6,803 bases of DNA from a bacterium (GTDB taxonomy: Bacteria; Oederibacteriota; PGYV01; DSBP01): assembly GCA_011049465.1 (NCBI GenBank), contig DSBP01000176.1, forward strand, positions 1 through 6,803, written 5' to 3'. The position numbers and the translations under genes were made by a program. Position 1 is the stretch's first letter. Each line of letters starts with the position of its first letter. The notes under the pieces were generated by a model. That model did no database searches, was not told the origin of the DNA, and saw only the letters and a list, made by a program, of their open reading frames with translations. Positions 6,129-6,803 of the stretch are shown here, piece by piece.

Positions 6129-6803
6129 TTAACTACCTCCGGGGTTCGGCAAATAAATGTCATTATCCAAAATATTATCCGATTTTTTCGCGTTTTCTTC
6201 AAGTTTTATTTTTCCCTTTGCCTGGTAAACAAATGCAAGTATTTCCGCAATAGCCTGGAAGAGGTCGGACGGAATCTGCCATCCCACCTCAAGTTTTACG
6301 AGAGCCCTTGCCAGCGGCGGGTTCTCAACTATTATAACCGAATTTTGCCTGGCTATTTCCTTGACCTTTTCCGCCATAAGGTTGATTCCTTTCGCGACAA
6401 TAACAGGAGCCTCGTCGGCCCCTTCCTTATAACGCAGGGCCACAGCTATATGGGTCGGGTTTGTTATTACCACATCCGCCTCCGGTATCTCCGATATCAT
6501 CCTGTTCCTGGCAAGCTCGCGCTGGATTGATTTGATTCTCGCCTTTACCAGCGGGTCGCCTTCCATCTGTTTCAATTCGTCCTTCACTTCCTGTTTTGAC
6601 ATCTTAAGATTATCCTCGTAATCATACTTCTGATAAAGGTAATCCAGTATCGAAAACACTATGAAAGCAAATACAACCTTAATTCCAAGGCCGAATACCG
6701 AATCAACGGCAAACGCAAGATAAGTGTCAATATCCATAAGCGGCGTCATAAATATGTCATTCATAAGTTTTTTTATGGTTGTATAAAATATATACCCGAT
6801 AAC
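6129..6803 (-). CDS. flhB: FlhB, export-switch protein of the flagellar type III secretion system (C-terminal part)
   Basis: FlhB sits in the inner membrane and switches the export apparatus from rod/hook to filament substrates after cleaving itself. The reading frame is open through the right edge, so the N-terminal third (roughly 130 residues of a usual 350 or so) lies outside; the ATG at 6764 is internal. The visible 224 residues begin with the tail of a membrane segment (VIGYIFYTTIKK). A last membrane helix follows (about fragment residues 36-55), then the charged linker with the conserved MSKQEVKDELKQMEGDP (68-84). The autocleavage motif NPTH is intact (fragment residues 115-118, bases 6450-6461). 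The cleaved domain carries APVIVAKG and LARALVKLEVGWQIP, and a 28-residue or so polar tail ends in NPGGS. This is the most upstream gene seen in the operon; flhA follows 2 nt later. Confidence 0.97.
   Translation of the reverse strand, partial: VIGYIFYTTIKKLMNDIFMTPLMDIDTYLAFAVDSVFGLGIKVVFAFIVFSILDYLYQKYDYEDNLKMSKQEVKDELKQMEGDPLVKARIKSIQRELARNRMISEIPEADVVITNPTHIAVALRYKEGADEAPVIVAKGINLMAEKVKEIARQNSVIIVENPPLARALVKLEVGWQIPSDLFQAIAEILAFVYQAKGKIKLEENAKKSDNILDNDIYLPNPGGS
6135..6140 (-). promoter_or_regulatory. Ribosome binding site of flhA within the last codons of flhB
   Basis: The minus strand reads GGAGGT, 8 nt before the flhA ATG at 6126. It is built from the final Gly-Gly-Ser codons of flhB, so the two gate genes are probably translated in a coupled way. 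Confidence 0.8.

Noticed and set aside
6129..6764. A complete short FlhB starting at the ATG at 6764
   Set aside because: The frame is open upstream to the window edge and continues with membrane-segment sequence typical of FlhB, so the gene is cut by the window, not short.

Overview
The window is one uninterrupted stretch of a flagellar biosynthesis operon, read entirely from the minus strand. In transcription order it holds flhB (3' part only), flhA, flhF, flhG, a short PilZ-domain gene, a small two-helix membrane protein gene, a fliA/sigD-type sigma factor gene, and the 5' end of a fapA-like (DUF342) gene that runs off the left edge. Genes are separated by at most 21 nt or overlap. No stretch over 300 bases lacks a gene. 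I see no terminator, tRNA, rRNA, CRISPR array or mobile element.

The first block (4051-6803) encodes the integral membrane export-gate proteins FlhB and FlhA. The second (1885-4049) encodes the SRP-type GTPase FlhF and its MinD-like partner FlhG, which set where and how many flagella are built. The third (1178-1866) is a translationally coupled pair: a probable c-di-GMP-binding PilZ protein and an unrecognised membrane protein with a very basic tail. The last (1-1156) holds the sigma-28 factor for late flagellar genes and the FapA-like protein. Export machinery, site selection, second-messenger input and the late-gene sigma factor are thus made from one message.

The order flhB-flhA-flhF-flhG-(PilZ)-fliA-fapA resembles flagellar operons I know from spirochaetes, Thermotogales and clostridia rather than the enterobacterial arrangement. 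The organism is therefore probably a motile bacterium from one of these or another deep-branching lineage. I cannot name it from the sequence.

This is largely a well-understood locus. The least explained parts are the 108-residue membrane protein coupled to PilZ, the departures from consensus in the sigma factor's promoter-reading region and in the second PilZ motif, and a repeated LTVxPPxGxGK motif at the start of the FapA-like protein.
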